A DNA stretch of 49,500 nucleotides, from positions 539,460 to 588,959 of the forward strand of contig CABFPE010000354.1 of assembly GCA_900660155.1 (NCBI GenBank). The letters run 5' to 3'. The first letter of the stretch is position 1. Each line of letters begins with the position of its first letter. Both the position numbers and the translations under genes were made by a program. The notes below the pieces were generated by a model. It was not told where the DNA came from, did no database searches, and saw nothing but the letters and a program-made list of their open reading frames with translations. This document shows positions 44,373-49,500 of the stretch, piece by piece. This DNA comes from Hofstenia miamia. Its lineage: Eukaryota > Xenacoelomorpha > Acoela > Hofsteniidae.

Positions 44373-44906
44373 CTAAAGGCAATTAATCAGTTAAATAACA
44401 ATGCATGGATCACATTTTTAGGTAAATCCTAAAGTGAGCCAATTTGACCTATGTAGTTGAAAATATTTTATTAATAATGTAATAGAGATTTGGGACAAAT
44501 GTTAAGTGGTATAAACTATAATACAATTGGCAATTTCAATTCTGATGCTTAGTCCATAAAAATATTAATAAATGCTATTTTAATGTGATCTTGCTATGTT
44601 AGAGTAAAGTAAAGCACTTCTTGATAAACTATAGTTATATATTTTCTCATATATTTTGATAATCAGATAATCCATATGTTTACATATGGATTAGTTTATA
44701 TTAAAAACACCAACTTACAAACAAGCTTTACTTTGAAAATTAATTCTTTTATAAGAGATAGAGTTAATCTGTAAAACTAACTATACAATTAATTTACGGC
44801 ATCATTTAATACACTAGATTTAGACTCTATATGTAGCAATTTTAAAAATTGGGTCGAAATTTCAAAAATTTCAAGTAAATTGATTAAAACTATTGCAAAT
44901 AACTAC
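44373..44906 (-). other. MMP intron (534 bp)
   Basis: The donor GTAGTT follows GTAG at 44907 and the acceptor is GCCTTTAG. It contains a 12-bp-armed hairpin near 44670-44695 (TAATCCATATGT and its complement). Confidence 0.8.
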
Positions 44907-45116
44907 CTACAAATCCTGGGTAGAATGGAAACATCACTGAATCAAAGACATCTGAGTGACCCAGTCCAAGAGCATGTCCGAGTTCATGCATTGCTACCCA
45001 TTCTAAGTTTACTGCGCCTGTATTTGAACTGTCAGAATTGCTTAATGACCACTGTTCAGCATCGTCGAAATGCATCTGTCCACTGCTTGGATAAAAAGCA
45101 TGTGCCAAAACTCCTC
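44907..45116 (-). CDS. Matrix metalloproteinase exon (zinc-binding catalytic core)
   Basis: MMPs cleave extracellular-matrix and secreted proteins. This 210-nt exon (phase 1 in, phase 1 out) reads GVLAHAFYPSSGQMHFDD, AEQWSLSNSDSSNTGA, then NLEWVAMHELGHALGLGHSD. HELGHALGLGH is HExxHxxGxxH, with three zinc His and the catalytic Glu, and DSVMFPFYPGF contains the Met-turn. The acceptor is ATTATAG at 45117. Joined to the next exon it gives PGFV-D-EIKLRKDDIDG, the expected continuation. The in-window protein is about 350 residues. Signal peptide, Cys-switch propeptide and first catalytic exons are missing and were searched for without success up to 49500. Phylum-level orthology is not assigned, so no gene symbol is given. 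Confidence 0.96.
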
Positions 45117-46717
45117 CTATAATTCATTTCGAAGAATTGTTTTTCTATTCATTGTGTAAAACGCTAACTTTAACAAATAATAAAAAAAATTGAAAATGTA
45201 GATTTTAGTCTACCTAGTAACATAAATTTGATGTATGCAATATGACTGCAAAAATATTGAATATAATTTAGGCAATTTAAATCTTCCCACTAAATTTGAA
45301 CGAAATTTTCCTAAAATAAGGCATTAGCTTTCTCTTTACAATATGGAAATCGAGTAGATCGTTATCAATGGCTAAGTCAATAGGGGTTTCAAAGAAAATT
45401 GAATGAATTAAGTTTCTGAAAATTCAGGCATTTGAATAGTAGGTAGACTGGCTCTATCAGACGCACATGTTTTGCAAGAAATTTCGTTTAAAAATATTTT
45501 ATAAGAAATGCAAACATATTTACAAAGAAAGTGAATCAATTATACAAAATAGCAAACTGAAAATGAGTAAAATTGTCTGAAATTTGGAAGGAGGAAGAAC
45601 TGTCGTTGTGATTGACATAGCGTATCTAAAATGTAGATGTGCTGTTCAAGAATAGATGTGCAATTAAGTTCAATGGAGTTATGTAACATGATTTGCGTTT
45701 GTATATTTTTAATATAATAAAACTTTAAACCGGATTTCATATGAAATTTATGATCTGCAAAAAGGTTAAGAAAAATAGAATTTAATACTTATGCAAACAT
45801 CTTATTTAGAAATTGTAAATACTCCAAATTATCATTAATTGTTCAAAAATCATTGTAAATGTTTATTAATGGTTCAATTAATTGTTAGTAAGTATGATAA
45901 GCATTCTCATTGGTAAATTGGTCAATTTTTGGATCAAAAGATTTACGGGGAAATTATATATTTTTTCAAATTTTGCTGTTGCTTTTTGTTTAAGCTAGGT
46001 CGTTATTATAAATCAGATAAAAAATCAAAAGTGCCCCCAAATATTGGCATCTGGAAGCACCCACTTACATTGATTCAAAATAAATTTACAGAAAAACGGG
46101 TTGCTAAAGGCCAATCAAACACTTATCACTAGGCAAGTGTCTTTAGAGTGATTGTTAGTGGCCAATTAAATTTAACATGCATCAGTCTTTTAAGCAAATA
46201 CGTGCTTGCATTTCTCATTAATGGGATTCAAGTATTTTAAAAAGAGAACTCATGAGAAATTGCTAGCATCAAACTAATGATTCAGTTAGTAATTTTTTGT
46301 AACCGCATTGCACCGCATCTACAGTGAGTATTCCCGCAACCACACCGCAACCGCATGTCTGTTAGAAAAATTCACCCACACCTGCAAAACACCTGCTATT
46401 TTATAAATGTCGCCAGCCGACTAAGACAAAAAATGTCAATCACCGATTTGACCTTCTATTAATTTTGTTTAATTGAATAAATGATGTCAAATATATTATA
46501 TTATATAGATTTCGTAGTATAATTAATACATTATTAGTTTAGTATTGCACATGTAAAAAAAATAAAAATGTCCACCGCACCGTAGCCCGCGCGCCATTGA
46601 AATTCAGTACCCGCACTGCGGTGTAGGTTAGTATGTCTGAGCAAGAATACGCATGACCTAGGTATTATAGGTGAGTGTGACTCGTGTTCGTGCAGACGTG
46701 GCAAGCTAAGAACACCC

Positions 46718-46719
<2 letters not shown>

Positions 46720-46752
<33 letters not shown>
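46720..46752. repeat. (TA)n microsatellite
   Basis: A pure TA tract. Confidence 0.95.
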
Positions 46753-46756
<4 letters not shown>

Positions 46757-47020
46757 AGAATTAATTAACTTTGTTCAACAGGTGCTTCCAAATTTAAAGC
46801 ACTTTAATTTTCGAAAAAACTGCTTTGAAAATTGTTCTATGTACATATGCATACAAGTCTCGAGCAAAAGTTTAAGAGACTTTATACTAAGCGCCACATA
46901 GCTTTGTAAATCAAAATGATAATTTTTACTGCAGGAATGTTCATTTTCCTTTTAAATTGAACAATTTCATTTAAAAATATATTCTATGCAGTTTGAACTT
47001 TCTAGGCAATGGTTTGTGGT

Positions 47021-47054
47021 CAACTATTGCATTGCACCAACTATTGCATTGCAC
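47021..47054. repeat. 17-bp unit repeated twice in tandem
   Basis: CAACTATTGCATTGCAC occurs twice without spacer or mismatch. Confidence 0.85.
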
Positions 47055-47989
47055 CGATTTTTCAAATTGCCATTTATTGACTATAAATTTTCATATAATG
47101 ATTGCAAACTGCAGCTATGTTATCATAAAATTTGCAAATCGAACTACTATCAATATAATTTATTTTAACTATCATACAAATATCAACTAATAACTAAACC
47201 ATCTAGGGCATTAGTAATAAAATTCAGTTAAGAAAGAAAATTGACTAACATTTACATAGAGCTGAATTATGTATGCAATCAAAACTTCTATATATATATA
47301 TATATAATATTGAATAATTGTAAAATTCGCCAAATGTAATTAAAACCGGCCAGAAGATAGTAACTTTTGCCGGTTAATTACGAGCATCATCTTCGAAATT
47401 GAGGATCTATTCCAGCTGTTGGTGATATGTAATAAAATTTTCAAAATCTAAAATTTAAGTATATTTGGTGAAATCATTTCCAATGTATTTTCAAACATGG
47501 AATAATTTACTTTTTTAAATCAAACTATTGAACAGGTTAAATATATATTGTAAGTGCAATAAGTTTAAGTTCTCGTTGTCAAACCTAAATTAAAAGCTTA
47601 CCCAATCCAGCCAAATTTAATTTGATAGTTGCCTCACTTCAAGCTAAGTATTCTATATTGAAGACTGTCATTATTCTAAGTCAATGATTTACCAGGAACA
47701 GAATACTGAATTTAGAAGAAATCACATTGATGTATTTATTTTTAATACTAAGCGTAGCATAATCTTACAATTTAAAATTCACAATTAGGCTAACAAATTT
47801 ACAGTTATTCTTGATAGCATGCCTTCTTATGTAACGGGCGATCGGAAAAAATTTGCACAAAATTTAAATTCTTATTTTACAATCTACAATCGTAAGAATA
47901 ATTAGCAAAGCAACAGAAAAGGAATAAGCATAAACAACTGTATTCTTATTTTAAAATTGAATAAGAATAAAAATAGAAAAACATAACTA

Positions 47990-48258
47990 ACGTTGTAACA
48001 AATTAGTGAAAGCAAGAAGAAGTCCCATGATCTTGAGCTTTTCTCAGCAACTCTATAACATTGTTCATCATACGTAGATATATATATATATATATATATA
48101 CCGGGTGATCGCAAAAAATTGCACAAATCTTCTGCCTGCCAGTTTGATTTATAAACCATTTGCTTCAGTGTTCCCCAAAAATCCTCGATCGGTCGAAGGC
48201 TAGGGCATGCTGGAGGATTTAAATCTTTGGACACAACATTTACTTCTTCTTTTTCCAA
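47990..48258 (-). pseudogene. Tc1/mariner transposase C-terminal fragment
   Basis: The minus strand reads VVSKDLNPPACPSLRPIEDF, then WGTLKQMVYKSNWQAEDL, matching the conserved FVxKxxNPPNCPxxRPIEDFW block with the third catalytic acid, and W-x-A before the C-terminal helix. The frame then enters terminal-repeat-like sequence and (TA)n (48078-48125). After that, another frame reads MNNVIELLRKAQDHG, the expected last helix. The N-terminal DNA-binding part and the first two catalytic acids are absent. Confidence 0.8.
48078..48100. repeat. (TA)n tract inside the Tc1/mariner derivative
   Basis: This TA tract splits the transposase remnant and abuts an internal terminal-repeat-like sequence. Confidence 0.9.
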
Positions 48259-48408
48259 AAAATATTGATTATATTATTGTATTGGTTGTTTTTTTGAGTG
48301 GTAGGCAAAAGATTGTCGAGATTGTTCATTATCATTACGATTGTAGAGTGTTTAATAAGAAATTAAATTTTGTGGAAATTTTTTCTGATCACCCATTATA
48401 TATATATA

Positions 48409-48620
48409 TTCATGCATATATCCATTAAGGTTATGACTATTTGCCATTGCTTATGGTCATAGCAGACACAGTTGAGCTTTCTATGAAACCCTTAAAACTA
48501 CCTTTGTCTTTATATCTACATGTAGTTCGAAAAAACTCCCCATAAAACATTTTTAATTTTTTCAAGAGTGCCATAAAGAATATATTTGCAGCATTAAAAA
48601 ATATGCCATGTGTTCTTGCA

Positions 48621-48663
<43 letters not shown>

Positions 48664-48959
48664 CGATCTGAATACCAAGAATCGAACCAATTTTTAATTA
48701 AGTCTATGGTACTAACTGTTCCAAGTCATGCTGGTGCATTCTGACTTAGTCGTTGCCTGATATCAAAATCAACGCTTTCCTGAGATAAAGATGCCGAGTC
48801 AAATGAAATTAATACGGTCTGCATAAATTTTTCCATCATTTTTCAGAATTTGCTCTAGGTTTACTACTCGCTTGCACCATAATTATAATAGCAAATCAAT
48901 ATCTAAGAAGAAAAATATTGATTTATAAAATTTTAGGCACATATTTTGCTAAAGTAATT
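48409..48959. other. No gene recognised; (TA)n at 48624-48661
   Basis: Contains a long (TA)n tract at 48624-48661. On the minus strand just beside it, GGTTCGATTCTTGG resembles a pol III B box, but no matching tRNA fold is seen. Confidence 0.4.
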
Positions 48960-49456
48960 CAGCTATGGCTGCAAGTGGGTCATAATTCTTGGACTCAAAC
49001 CAACTCAATTCAATTGTTTTCTCAAAAACCCAAAAAAAACCAATCCAAATGGAAACTTTCATAGTTTGTTCCAATTCATTCTAAGCAAGCGCAGACATAA
49101 TTTTATGGTTACCTCAAGAAACCAGACATAAGCTCGAGGTTAAAATTCTCAAAGTAAATTTTTTACTACTCTCAGGCTTGCTTGATATATTGAATTGGTA
49201 ATAAAAGAAGTTTTCAAAGAGACTACACTAAGGCATTTTCTTTATTGAAGAATGCTTGATATTATTTTAAGTGTACAATAAGGTCATATTATAAAATTTG
49301 TCATTCATGGCGATCCTGACCCAGTTTTTGAAAAAATTGCCTGACCTAACCCTACATGTTAATATTCCTTGCAACATGGCCCAACCCAACCCAGTGCCAA
49401 TAAGACTTCGCCAAACCAAGTCAACGCATGGATTGACGCAAACACTTACAGCCCTG
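48960..49456. mobile_element. hAT-type MITE with degenerate C-rich array
   Basis: The ends are CAG and CTG. The left end reads CAG..GGCTGCAAGTG..GTCA and the inverted right end CAGGGCTGTAAGTG..GTCA, similar apart from a short insertion. Flanking octamers AAGTAATT and AACTAAGG share 5 of 8 bases. Internal units such as CCCAACCCAACCC, CTGACC and CTAACCCT lie toward the right end. There is no coding capacity. It resembles the ends of the better-defined element at 34191-35654. Confidence 0.5.
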
Positions 49457-49500
49457 AACTAAGGAAATAGAATTGTGCATAGGAGTTAATATTATTGTAT

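Larger units (their letters stand above)
45117..47833. other. Probable MMP intron, no exon recognised
   Basis: No upstream MMP exon (propeptide PRCGxPD or ADIxIxF block) was found on the minus strand. Irregular CCGCAACCGCA/CACCGCA units occur at about 46300-46390 and 46570-46640, likely arms of a decayed non-autonomous element. Short frames near 45540, 45929, 46534 and 46986 show nothing recognisable. Confidence 0.45.
47834..48396 (-). mobile_element. Tc1/mariner deletion derivative, about 70-bp terminal repeats
   Basis: The left end (47834-47905) begins ACGGGCGATCGGAAAAAATT; the inverted right end (48396 back to about 48325) begins ATGGGTGATCAGAAAAAATT. They remain similar for about 70 bp and share TACAATCGTAA. 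TA flanks both ends (47832-47833, 48397-48398). A minus-strand transposase fragment lies between. A third, terminal-repeat-like sequence at 48101 (CCGGGTGATCGCAAAAAATT) sits inside, next to a (TA)n tract, so the structure may be composite, or the true unit may be 48101-48396. Confidence 0.78.

Noticed and set aside
48668..48770. tRNA or SINE on the minus strand (GGTTCGATTCTTGG)
   Set aside because: A B-box-like match alone; no cloverleaf, acceptor stem or convincing A box could be drawn.

Overview
This is an AT-rich (roughly 70% by eye), repeat-dense piece of an animal genome, most likely an invertebrate; I cannot place it more precisely. The grounds are a spliced matrix metalloproteinase gene with GT/AG introns, an intronless rhodopsin-type GPCR gene, many long (TA)n microsatellites, and decayed metazoan-type transposons (LINEs, Tc1/mariner, hAT, a Penelope-like fragment). 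There are no operons, CRISPR arrays or rRNA genes, and no convincing tRNA genes.

Two host genes are well supported, both on the minus strand. (1) The 3' part of a secreted matrix metalloproteinase (MMP) runs in six exons from 45116 down to 29660. I joined these exons by splice sites, reading phase and domain continuity. They encode the zinc-binding helix (HELGHALGLGHS), the Met-turn, a proline-rich hinge and a complete four-bladed hemopexin domain closed by a Cys pair. The signal-peptide, propeptide and N-terminal catalytic exons were not found and should lie beyond 49500. (2) An intact 357-aa peptide-type class A GPCR (28240 to 27167) starts about 1.4 kb beyond the MMP stop.

The rest is mainly transposon debris. 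1-3033: short non-autonomous elements and an old dispersed repeat. 3034-6979: a nearly full-length LINE with a CCHC-knuckle ORF1 and an endonuclease plus reverse-transcriptase ORF2, carrying only four lesions. 6980-14900: gene-poor. 14938-16347: a decayed 5'-truncated LINE ending in (CAT)n and interrupted by an assembly gap. 20520-23330: a decayed member of a zinc-finger/transposase-like family usually annotated as 'uncharacterized protein'; its first 1176 bp are present twice, exactly, around a single N. 23590-24690 and 26225-26415: Tc1 and mariner transposase relics. The MMP introns (29948-44906) hold a LINE 3' fragment, a DUF4371/hAT-like transposase relic cut by a Tc1-type MITE, a GIY-YIG fragment, a minus-strand LINE split by a nested hAT-like element, a Tc1/mariner relic, a 200-bp MITE and a near-perfect 128-bp foldback. 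47834-49456: a Tc1/mariner deletion derivative and a hAT-type MITE.

I found no convincing new multi-gene system. The points most worth following up are the nested hAT insertion that can be verified to the base, the poorly described zinc-finger/transposase-like family, a GPCR that lacks the usual TM6 toggle tryptophan, the repeated meeting of truncated LINEs with (TA)n tracts, and two places where the assembly has probably duplicated sequence.
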